Source of the DNA: Istiophorus platypterus
Lineage: Eukaryota > Chordata > Actinopteri > Istiophoriformes > Istiophoridae
Assembly: GCA_016859345.1 (NCBI GenBank)
Contig: CM029128.1
Location: 20,654,604-20,718,603 of the forward strand
Reading direction: 5' to 3'
DNA length: 64,000 nucleotides
The position numbers and the translations under genes are program-made. Of the stretch, positions 44,301-52,800 are shown one piece after another. Every line of letters starts with the position of its first letter. The first letter of the stretch is position 1. The notes under the pieces were generated by a model that was not told the DNA's origin, made no database searches, and worked only from the letters and a program-made list of their open reading frames with translations.

Positions 44301-46815
44301 TTTAAAAAAAGAGAGACTAGCGACAATTTTCTTTACTTTTTTTGACAAACTTTAGCTACTTTCTGTAGAGGAGAATCACCAGTATTGCCCAGCGAGCACA
44401 AGGTCAGCATTTCCCTCCGCTGACACACCTCTCTATGCTTCTGATTCAGTTGACCACATGGCATCTGACACAGATGTGAATGAGACAGAAAAAAACACAT
44501 TTAAATGAGAACAGGTTTATTGGGTCTTAAGGTTAATTAAAAAACTGTATATGTGAGCACAGGAGAAAAGCAAAAAGATAAAGGGTGGTCCAGCCATATA
44601 CTATGTTTTAACCTAGTATATCGCTGAACCACTTAGATGCACAAAGATCAGAGTTTAGAAATTCCACGTCAGAAGAAAACACATCTTGACTTCTTTTGCA
44701 GAGGGGTGTATGTTGTATTTTATTTATTTATTTTATTATTTTATTTTTGAAGAGGGGCAGAAATAGAAATTTGACTAGGAAACATTGTGGTTTTAGCAAC
44801 AAGCAGCTCTGCCTTAACTCTAATGTCAACAGAACTTTGCTGACATCAGGCTGGATTTCTGACTAACCTGTTAGCTAACAAGATACAGTATGTAAATATC
44901 TTTGGAGTTGTTGGAAGTCTTTTTTATTTCAAAGTTAACAAGTTGTTCCTGCTACATTTTTAGTCAGTTATATTTAATACAGCTAACGTTTTTGTTTGTT
45001 ATCAGGTCTGACCTGTGTCCAGAAGAAAGGAGGAAAAGAAGCAGGTGGAGAGGAGTGTATCTGCGTCCTGCAGCTGACAGAGGCGGGAGATATTTTCTAC
45101 CAGATCCTTGAGCAGGGGCAGAAAGACACCGACTCATTTCAACCTCCAGCAGCAGAGGATGAACCACTGCCTCAACAAGCAGCCAAAAAGTTGCTTCAAC
45201 CAACACGGAAAGAGGCCGTGACATTAGGAAGAAGAGCAGAACAGCTTGCACCAGATTCTCAGCTGGTAAGAGCAGATATGTCGAGCGATGAGGATATAAT
45301 TGGGCCAACTCAAGATCTGGCTGTGCCAAGGTTTGTCTCTGAAACACCAGAGAGGGAACAGCAAGGGGGGATGTACTCAGACTCTGAGGATTCAGAGTTA
45401 GGGTGGAAAAGTCGAAAGCTGAAGCAGTTGGGGCTGCAGGTCGTTGTCAATGAGGATCAAGAGCCGGATCACGTTAGTAAATTGGACTCAGGAGTGAAAG
45501 TTGCAAACTTGGGTGGAGATGAAGTTGATGGTACTAGGGAACCCAGCAGGGTTGAGGAAACAATCTCCTGCTCCAGTAGCTCGAATCACATCAGTTCCTC
45601 TGAGCAGCAGACTCTAGTAAAGCTCAGCCAAGGTGCTCTTGTCACCTGGAAACGTTGGCTCCAGAAACTGATGCAAAAGAGTCATAAGAAGGAGCCCCGC
45701 CCAGGCTGTTCACAGCACTTAACAATCCAAACTAAAGACTTCCTCCACCTGGCTGACGAAGCAAGAGATTTGACGGAAGAGGAGCGTGTGAAGAGCCTAA
45801 GGCGAGATCTGAGAGCTTGCATGTCCAAACGCACGCTGCTGGTTCACAGCTCTCTCTCTACCTCCATCAGCGCTCAAGATTTAGTCCCATTGCCAAACCC
45901 AGTGGACACAGACATCTGGAGGGATCAGTTAAGCCGCCGCCTCACCCTCTCCTGGCAGGGGGAGGAAGCGTGGCGGGCATGGTGGGAGGACCACCTGGGG
46001 CTGAACCGAGAGGAGAAGGTGAATGCTCTGAGGAGGAAGAGGAGGAGGGAGAAGGATGCGAAGAGAGCTGCCGGCCGTCGCCTGGACCTGTCTGGCAGCT
46101 TCACTTCATCTTTGAGCTACCAGTCGGATCTGGACAATTTCTCGAGTTCAACAGGCTGGTCCTCCGCAGCAAGCCAGGGGGTGGGGTCTGACACCGACTG
46201 GATGGCACCGTTATCTCAGTTGGAGGACTGTTCGGAGCATGGGACACCAAGAGCCACGACACCCTCCACCGTGCAAAATGACAGCCTGGTTTCCACGCCA
46301 ACCGCCACACCTCGAAGTGTTAGAGAAAAACATGGTGATCAGCAGATTCCCAGTAGCCCCTGTCTGTCCCAGACCACAGCAGCCAGTCACAGGAGGAACA
46401 GACGTCCCGTAGAGGACTACCTCAGCTCTCTGTTTGCACCGCAGGTAAGATGACAGTGCTGCTTCCAGTGACATGTCTATAACTGACAATTGTAAAAAAT
46501 ATATCTATTTCATTTGCCTATATACTCAAACAGCGTTTTCTGCTCTGTTTCCAGGATGAGCCTTCGCAGTACAACATTGACTTTCTGGAAGAGGGGAGCA
46601 GCATGCAACCTCCACCTGTGTCTTCTTCCGCCTCTCAATTCCGCAGCTCACAGTCCTTCCCTCAGAGGAGCCTCAGGGTGGATCTGTCCCAGGACTCCTA
46701 CAACTGGTCAGGACTCTCCCAGTCCCTCTCCCAGAGTTCACAGGGTCGACTGGGGCTGTCACAGGCATCGCAGGCATCACAACCCAAGAAGAAGAAGTCT
46801 CGAATGGGATTTTGA
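35879..46815 (+). CDS. taf1c: TATA box-binding protein-associated factor, RNA polymerase I, subunit C (TAF1C), complete
   Basis: Known role: TAF1C (TAF(I)110) is a subunit of SL1/TIF-IB, which places RNA polymerase I with RRN3 at rDNA promoters in the nucleolus. Seen: 15 exons join in frame (35879-35995, 37647-37758, 38112-38161, 38546-38641, 39320-39387, 39501-39751, 39884-40015, 40121-40238, 40337-40408, 40516-40651, 42179-42307, 42835-43033, 43253-43390, 45006-46444, 46555-46815) to give 1,105 residues. Family marks are ATGGALAFIPFSQ, the propeller segments VRSDHMCGVWRF and SSWRWCDFSAHPRVM...DRTGVELTD, DERFPCMPMLKWDH, a C-terminal TLSWQGEEAWRAWWEDH region, and the end KKKKSRMGF (human ends KKPRMGF). 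Start: ATG with A at -3 and G at +4, upstream in-frame stop. It is longer than human (about 869), mainly in exon 14. Confidence 0.95.
35996..37646 (+). other. taf1c: taf1c intron 1, nothing recognised
   Basis: CpG-containing sequence continues to about 36,130, then AT-rich DNA. A (TTTG)n run lies at 37,268-37,292. No exon recognised. Confidence 0.7.
37647..37758 (+). CDS. taf1c: taf1c coding exon 2
   Basis: Encodes residues 40-77 (GGSGPPFNWTFTSRHQ, RLTEPIPIPLLSPKN). Acceptor is TTTCAG, donor is ACT|GTGAGT. Confidence 0.88.
38112..38161 (+). CDS. taf1c: taf1c coding exon 3 (50 nt)
   Basis: Small exon encoding residues 77-93 (WLWPSEPPDPLDFREH). Phase forces this frame, and it restores phase 0. 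Acceptor is TTCCAG, donor is CAT|GTGAGT. Confidence 0.85.
38546..38641 (+). CDS. taf1c: taf1c coding exon 4
   Basis: Encodes residues 94-125 (MQNFFMDHCQDAFGCMGEIL, AENFNF). It parallels the human FLLDHGDVAFAPLGKLMLENF segment. Acceptor is TTTAG, donor is GAG|GTGAGA. Confidence 0.9.
38866..38926. repeat. (TA)n/(ATAG)n low-complexity tract
   Basis: TATATA blocks separated by GA within a taf1c intron. Confidence 0.93.
39320..39387 (+). CDS. taf1c: taf1c coding exon 5
   Basis: Encodes residues 126-148 (RYRKDSIHMWKVKSFLDLLK). Acceptor is TTGCAG, donor is AAT|GTGAGT. Confidence 0.88.
39501..39751 (+). CDS. taf1c: taf1c coding exon 6
   Basis: Encodes residues 148-232 (LLGSLLYEELMEQRDRLLFS, EGATGGALAFIPFSQ, CLLYPGNQGLDRL). 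This is the best conserved TAF1C block. Acceptor is ACCCAG, donor is TCA|GTATCC. Confidence 0.93.
39884..40015 (+). CDS. taf1c: taf1c coding exon 7
   Basis: Encodes residues 232-276 (FHKVELQHHRGSSS, FQLKGPIRQISS). The acceptor used is CCATAG ending at 39,883. An AG eight bases earlier (CACAG, 39,875) would give an immediate in-frame TAG and can be excluded by phase and by homology with human DRLHF. Donor is ACT|GTAAGA. Confidence 0.87.
40121..40238 (+). CDS. taf1c: taf1c coding exon 8
   Basis: Encodes residues 276-315 (VAVRSDHMCGVWRFSEREEP, LLQVVNTREVATCISV), a propeller strand matching human LLAVRSDYHCAVWKF. Acceptor is CTGCAG, donor is TAG|GTTAGT. Confidence 0.92.
40337..40408 (+). CDS. 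taf1c: taf1c coding exon 9
   Basis: Encodes residues 315-339 (SPHILGEVLVASESGAANLW). Acceptor is TTTCAG, donor is AGG|GTGAGG. Confidence 0.92.
40516..40651 (+). CDS. taf1c: taf1c coding exon 10
   Basis: Encodes residues 339-384 (SSWRWCDFSAHPRVMLYADR, TGVELTDIR), nearly the same as human SSWRWADFTAHPRVL. Donor is AGG|GTGAGA. Confidence 0.95.
40652..42178 (+). other. taf1c: taf1c intron 10
   Basis: Holds a (GT)n array at 41,257-41,325. No exon or other repeat recognised. Confidence 0.7.
41257..41325. repeat. (GT)n microsatellite with (GCGT)n edge
   Basis: GT units interrupted by TACGTG and ending in GCGAGCGTGCGTGCGTGC. Confidence 0.96.
42179..42307 (+). CDS. taf1c: taf1c coding exon 11
   Basis: Encodes residues 385-427 (TLFRISSTSECRSGERLILS, RYLGDVHSFHHLITTQ), phase 0. 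Acceptor is CTCCAG, donor is CAG|GTACAC. Confidence 0.92.
42835..43033 (+). CDS. taf1c: taf1c coding exon 12
   Basis: Encodes residues 428-494 (YIMDERFPCMPMLKWDHMM, KVLLGSHHSQEMTLLQYS). It matches human LVDERLPLVPMLKWNHGL. Acceptor is TGTCAG, donor is CAG|GTCAGT. Confidence 0.94.
43253..43390 (+). CDS. taf1c: taf1c coding exon 13
   Basis: Encodes residues 494-540 (SLKHLPVQIPHRLDTATKRL), similar to human LPAFPLLEPKIQWRL only in position. Acceptor is GATCAG, donor is CAG|GTATGG. Confidence 0.85.
43391..45005 (+). other. taf1c: taf1c intron 13, nothing recognised
   Basis: AT-rich sequence. The open frames present are short and unlike known proteins. Confidence 0.7.
45006..46444 (+). CDS. taf1c: taf1c coding exon 14 (1.44 kb)
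   Basis: Encodes residues 540-1019. It starts LTCVQKKGGKEAGGEECICV and LQLTEAGDIFYQILEQG (human FQLSAAGDVFYQQL). A long, acidic, serine-rich middle follows (SDSEDSELGWKSRKLKQLGL), then a conserved WQGEEAWRAWWEDHLGLNRE with a basic ALRRKRRREKDAKRAAGRR and LSGSFTSSLS (human AAWWERQ ... LSSSFSLSG). Most of the extra length over mammals is in the middle part. Confidence 0.93.
46555..46815 (+). CDS. taf1c: taf1c coding exon 15 (stop)
   Basis: Encodes residues 1020-1105 and the TGA stop (46813-46815). It is a Ser/Gln-rich tail ending QPKKKKSRMGF, whose basic RMGF end is shared with human TAF1C. Confidence 0.94.
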   Translation, partial: DEPSQYNIDFLEEGSSMQPPPVSSSASQFRSSQSFPQRSLRVDLSQDSYNWSGLSQSLSQSSQGRLGLSQASQASQPKKKKSRMGF

Positions 46816-47405
46816 TTCAGTGGTTCATCTGTTTGTCACTCAGAGGGGGAGTGACCCAGTTTGAACCCAGCTTCAAACAAAAAGGATGTTTTTCTGATCT
46901 TCGGCCTCATCTTGGATGTATAGCTGCACTTTTCACCTATTTGTAATTACAAAAAAAATGAACATACAGATTGGATCTAATCTGGGGAGGATAAAGTCAC
47001 TGAATACTGGAAAAGGAGCCATCACAGTCTCAGGGGTCCCTGAAGGCATCCTGGGGCTGAAGAAGACTGACTGGAGACTAGTTTGGTAGGACTGAGTGGA
47101 ATTTATTATCTTTGTTTGGTGGTCATGGCTTTTGTTTACTGTTGTGGTGTGAATGTGCATCTGTGTGATGTAATGTAAGGAAACGTCAATTGGTCCAAGC
47201 AGCTGCTATGGCTGATGTATTAGCTTTTGCTTTTCAGAAAGCGTTAACTCAGCAGGTGACTGAGGTTAAGTTTCACTCTGTTCTGACAAGTTTCTATTTT
47301 TACTGGTTCTGTAATAATTTAATAAGACTTTCTGGAGATGCGTTAGAATGGTTGAGTATTTCTACTTGTCCAGGAAAACATCAATAAAATAACTGGAGTT
47401 CTGCA
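46816..47405 (+). other. taf1c: taf1c 3' UTR
   Basis: About 0.59 kb from the stop to just past the AATAAA at 47,383. No coding sequence. Confidence 0.65.
47383..47388 (+). terminator. taf1c: taf1c poly(A) signal AATAAA
   Basis: Canonical AATAAA, 570 bases after the stop. It is the first good plus-strand signal downstream and is followed by a T/G-rich stretch. Confidence 0.65.
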
Positions 47406-48209
47406 CAGACTCCATTGGAGCATCTTCACCAAATGTTGTCGGGGACTCGTTACTGAACCATCTGAGATGAACACTGGTATTGACAGCAAAAATTAAAAAT
47501 ATTAAATGATTAGAAAAAATAAGCTGCATAACCATATTTAGTCATTTCACTTGAAATTGTCAGCATCTTTGCTAATGATCTGCTATGAATGGCAGATGTA
47601 TCTGTGATGTCAGAGCCAGCTGGTTGATTTTCAGATCAGTCTGATCTCTTGATCAAAATCTCTTTGACTTAAATAAATAGAGACTCTGGGGGGAAATAGA
47701 TCTTATTTTAAAGTAATTAAAACAAGACAGCTTAGGAATTTCTGCATCCTTCCATCTGGTATTTGGTAAATATTTTGACTCCATGTTTGACTGTTTTGTG
47801 TTTTATTGGTTTGGTGAAAATCTGTCTGACTGATATATTTAGTTTTTACCCAAAGGTGTTGGTGGTGTTGCACCTTTGTCCTCAGACATCTCAGTTGTTT
47901 GGTTCAGTTTTTTTTTTACTTCACCTCAGTTAATGTGGCAAGTTATTTTCAGGAAACCTTTTATATATTTGTTTTTTCTAAACAAAACTGAACCAGTTTT
48001 CTCAATGAAACCCTGGCGCCGAGACTTTGGCGCTCAATGAAAAAAATAATTTAAAAAATTAGAGCTGTAGAGAATAAGGCACAAGTTCCATTTTTTCTGA
48101 AGTTAGGTTTCATGAGTAAACTATTTTCAGTGTGGGATACTGAAATTAAATTACACCAAATACATGGTGTTTGAGTGTCAACTTGAAGACATTTTACTTC
48201 ATTTCTAAA
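47406..48209. other. Short intergenic interval between convergent taf1c and ccng2
   Basis: AT-rich; no gene or repeat recognised. It separates the two predicted 3' ends. Confidence 0.6.
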
Positions 48210-48229
48210 ATGTTACAACTTGTCTCATT

Positions 48230-48235
48230 TTTATT
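48230..48235 (-). terminator. ccng2: Candidate ccng2 poly(A) signal
   Basis: TTTATT on the plus strand is AATAAA on the ccng2 strand, with an ATTAAA variant about 20 bases upstream (about 48,252-48,257). This would make a 3' UTR of about 1.45 kb. Other cleavage sites are possible. Confidence 0.4.
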
Positions 48236-49679
48236 TCTCAGAATTCTGACTTTAATCTGAAAATCTGAGGGATTTGTTTTTGCTTGTTTGTTTTTACTTC
48301 TATCAGTGGCTCTAAAACTCTTCTTTCAATCTGCTGCTGAGTGCAACATCAACCTATGTAATCCATTTATGTTCACTTTACTTAACCTGCATCATCTGGT
48401 TCATTACAGTCCAGTTCAGCTTGATTTTGAAAGTGAATCCATGCAGCATTTTCAGTCATGATGGAAGAAAGACACAAAACAAAAGCATTAAAAATAATAT
48501 TTTTATAAGATTTTCTTCTTCAGTACAAGTGACAAAAAAGAATAAATAACTTAATATCTACAGGGAACTATTAACAGATTTTTTTGTACATCATTTACAG
48601 TTTTACATGTTTTTGTATTAACATTTTTTTACATTTTTAACATTTTTTAGACTTTTTTTTGACACTGTCAGCATCATTTTGTTCCACTCAACATTCTCTC
48701 TGAACAGTTTGAAACATCTAACGCTATTAAGCTACATCCTAAAATTGGCAACTGTATATTTAAACCAGGGTCATAAATACACACACCCACAAACACAAAC
48801 TTATTAAATATTTCTACCTGAAGCCCCTGTGGCAACAGCAGGGTTTGAATCTGAAGGAAAACCTGCTGTAAACGAAAACATGGCAAATATCCGAGTTTCC
48901 CTTCAGACACTGACTCCGACGTCCAGTTCAACCATTTAACACTTTCATTTAGTTGAAAACAAAAAACTGTGCAAATTAAACCTTGGATCAGAGGATCAGA
49001 GCAGCTGCAGTCAGATAGTTTTCACTCGGATCTATCTTGAGAAAAGAAACAAATAAAGCCTGTTACTCCAAAGCTATGATGTAATGTTGACAGTTTAGTG
49101 GTGATGAGGATACAAGTGTTTACCTCAGGATACCTGAAAACAGTTTCACATACTTAAGTTATGACCCCAAGATAACAGCTTGATATTTCATTATCAGTCT
49201 CCGAATAAACTACCATAAGTATGATAACAAAACAAAACAATATAACCCTGGCGCCTCTCGGCCTCTGTACAAAGGGAAAACTCCTCCTTTCCCTAAATAA
49301 AAAAACAGTCTTAGATTAATAACAGTCAAACAGAACATTCTGATAAATAAACACCACATTTTGGCAAATTATCCTTTTGTTTCTGGTCTGATCCATTAGC
49401 CAGCCCAGTACCTTAAAGGCCAGCCACTACACTGAGACGACCTGAGTTTATCTGCCAAACATTACTTGTGGATCCTTAGAAACTTCCATCCTGGAATGTG
49501 ACATCTCAACATGCACCAACACGTTTACAATCTAAAATCTACCAGGAGAGTCCAGACTGCGAAGCTGCCCGTTGTGTGAATCTCCACCAGCACCGGAGCT
49601 TATTGGACAATAAATTAAAAGACATCAAGTAAAGGAGTTAGAGGGAGAAGGGGTGACGAGGCACGGGATGGCAGAGCCT
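48236..49679 (-). other. ccng2: Predicted long ccng2 3' UTR
   Basis: AU-rich sequence between the ccng2 stop and the candidate poly(A) signal, with no coding sequence. Unstable cyclin mRNAs often have such 3' UTRs; function here is inferred. Confidence 0.5.
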
Positions 49680-49812
49680 TCAGGCATGGAGGTGTTGGCG
49701 GTGTTTTTGGCTGCGGAAGTGCAGAGGGAAGAAGGGCCCTTCAGCGTCGCTGCCCAGAGAACTGCTGAGGGACTCTTCACCTGAACTCATCACATCCTCA
49801 CATGAGTCCTCA
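49680..49812 (-). CDS. ccng2: ccng2 coding exon 7 (stop)
   Basis: Encodes residues 291-334 (SEDSCEDVMSSGEESLSSSL) and the TGA at 49682-49680. The last residues are basic (FRSQKHRQHLHA) and differ from the mammalian end. Acceptor is TCTGTAG. Confidence 0.93.
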
Positions 49813-52800
49813 CTACAGAGAGAGAGAGAGAGAGAGACATACACTCAGCTCACATCGTCTGATTAAAAGGGGGGAATCAGCTCCATGTAGGGTCTGGATT
49901 CAGTTTCCCTTAAGTCACTCATTCAATTATCATCTACTTGACTGCAAACCATCAAAACATTTCATGATTCCTTCTAATTATCAGAGGAAATTGTTCTAAA
50001 CTTTGACTCGTGCAGTTTAGTTTCAACAGAAAACTAACTTGAAAGTTTGGATGAATCGAATATTTTAGGCAAAAATCGGCAATAATCCTAAAACACACAA
50101 ACATCTCTTTTTAATCGGCAATTGTTCAAGTAAATGTCAGTAAAGGCACTTTTTTCTTGTTTTAGCTAAAATCAAAAAGTCACAATATTGATAGTAAACT
50201 TTATAGTTTTTCTTGCTTTCATGTCACAAATTCATTTTCAGTTTTCTTGGCTGTTGATTAGACTGAAGGAGAAATCTGCTAGTTTGACTCATGGCAGAAA
50301 CTGGTCTGATTTTTTGAAAACTAAAAAAGAAATGGATAGAAGTATGAATAAAAAAATACAGATGAACTGATACTGAGCATTACTTTGCCCTTTGAGGACT
50401 TTTTAATTCCTGAGCTTGTTGGCACTTTTTTCACACTGGGACAGAAGACAAAGTTTACATGATCTAAAAGAGAAACCATTCCATCAGCTGATTTCATGGT
50501 CTGATCTGTGAAAAGTCTGAGTCAGCTACTATCGTTCTGTTAACAGCTGCAGATATGCTTCAGGTTCAGGCGTGTAATGTAGTGTCATTAAAAAAGGAAC
50601 CAAAGTCTTATCAGCAGGCTACGTTTTAGTTGGACTGAACTTCTCTGTGGGTTAGTGATCTGTTAACGGGGGTAAGCTGGGAAAAGTCTTTGTGGTTGGA
50701 TCCACCTTTTACTGAGTCAGAAAAACTTCTCCCAGGTTTCCTTGTTACATAAAGGCGAGGCACTCTAGCTGTGTGACGTCATGGAAACGTCTGAGCCAGT
50801 GGGACGTGAGCTGTAACTTGCACACATCCCATAATACAGCGCTGAGAGATCTGAGAGGCCCTGGTGAGCTGGGACAGTCAGAGGAGCTGGTGTGTGTGTG
50901 CGTGTGTGTGTGAGGGAGAGACATGATGTTTTAACACAACAGACAATTTTGTGTTGCCACACAGCTGGTTGCCGCAGAGGAGTGTGAGTACTCACACACA
51001 CAGCACACTGTAAAAACTGTCAATCTCTGACTTAAATCTGTTAGCAACTCTTAATTTAGACCTAGTTTTTCTACTTCTGGGTGATGCAATTAACTTATAA
51101 AGATTTGAATCAAATAACTAACTTGATCTGTAGCAGTAAAATGAAGTAGCCTCCTAATTTCTTTTCATGTCTGTTTAACTGATAACATAGAAGAGACTGT
51201 TACGTTGCTGTGGAAACAAACATTGTGTGTCCGGTTCCTTGTCATGTTAAATACCTCAGTTGTTGTCCGGAGTGTTTGATATTTACAAGGGTTTTATCTG
51301 ATGTGAGCTGTCACATGATGTCAACCTGACATCTGCATCAAACTGAAACTGAATCTGTCATCAGTCTGATGGTTAAAGTTCAGGTGGTACTATTCAGGTT
51401 GCATTCAAGATTAAGATTATTGGGATTTTAGTTGAATGATTAAGTATTGATACTTCTATTCGCAGGATTAATATTTGCATCCATTCCTTTCTCAGCGACT
51501 GTGTATTTTTACTAGATCTTATGTTTAAAAGATGTGGTTACTAATTTATTTTTGATTAGTTATTGACGCAGTATTTTTCCCATGTGAGTAAACTGTGAAA
51601 GTAGTATTATGTAGCTCTGGTGTGTGTGAGGTTCTGACCTCCCGCTCTCGTCCCAGCCTCCCTCTGGGATGGTGGGCAGCTCGGGGACGCTGCGGTAGCT
51701 GTGCAGGTTCTGGGCCGTCCGCCGTGACACTATCCACTGTAGCCTCCTGTGGTTCGGTTTGCAGCATTCGGGCGAGGCGTAGTCTGACAGACACTGAGCC
51801 ACACGCTCGCTCCACAGCAGCAGTTCACCATCCGCAATCTGGGACCAAATCACACAGCATTTCAGTTTTGGTTGTTTGGCCTCCTGCCCAGTACATTAAT
51901 TGACATCAGTATATTTGAAGTAATCTAGTGGTTTGGTAGGGAACAGTACAATTACTGTAGACAGAAACCTGGATTTTTTTTCCAGATCAGGGGGTTAAGA
52001 GAAACTAGGTAAACAGGCTCTATAGGCCTTCACTGAATTCTGATCAGCCAGTCATGTAACAACTGAACTTTAAAGTGCTGGTAAGTGGGAGGGTTGGAAA
52101 TACAAACAACAAGGAGACCGAATGTATCAATGTGGCAGCAATGTACCAAAATCTAAAATAATCCTCATCTGAAATTCAGTTCAGGATTGAAGTACTGAAC
52201 AGAAAACTAAAAGTTGAATTTCCAACTGGAACATTCTTTAAAAACATCTAAACTAGTAAAACTGAAGAAATTGCCAATGCTGGTCCTAAATTACCATAGG
52301 GAAATAAGACAGGAAAACTGAAGAGAAGTGTGGCCAAAGTGTATGTAAACGGAAGTGTACACAACCACAATTGTCGACAGAAAAAATATTTTGGGCCAGA
52401 GCCCATCCATGCAGCCAGAAGCTGGACTCTCACCTTAAAGTAGTAGCTGTATGGCACGGTAATTAAATTGTTTGGGGAGTTGCTGTCTCCACAAGTCTCA
52501 AAAAGCTTCTCTGTTTGCAGCTGATGCAATGAAGTGTGAGCTCAGAATTTAATTTTACTGTTATGAAACCACCAAAGTTCAGTGAAAGGCAACCTCTGGA
52601 CTCATTCTTTTTTCCAGCTCTATGTTTTTTTCAATTACATTAGGTTTCCACAGGTGTGGCTTTCCCTCCTTGGATGAGCTGTTGTGTAGTACAGTCAAGC
52701 AGCATGTTGTTTACCTTCAGGTGTCTCTGGATGTGATAAGCTATTTCCAACATGTCCTCCGACTGAATGGCTTCAATCTCCTGCCTCAGGAGAGACAAGG

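Noticed and set aside
44964..45347. 127-codon minus-strand open frame
   Set aside because: Antisense shadow of taf1c exon 14, which has clear homology on the plus strand.
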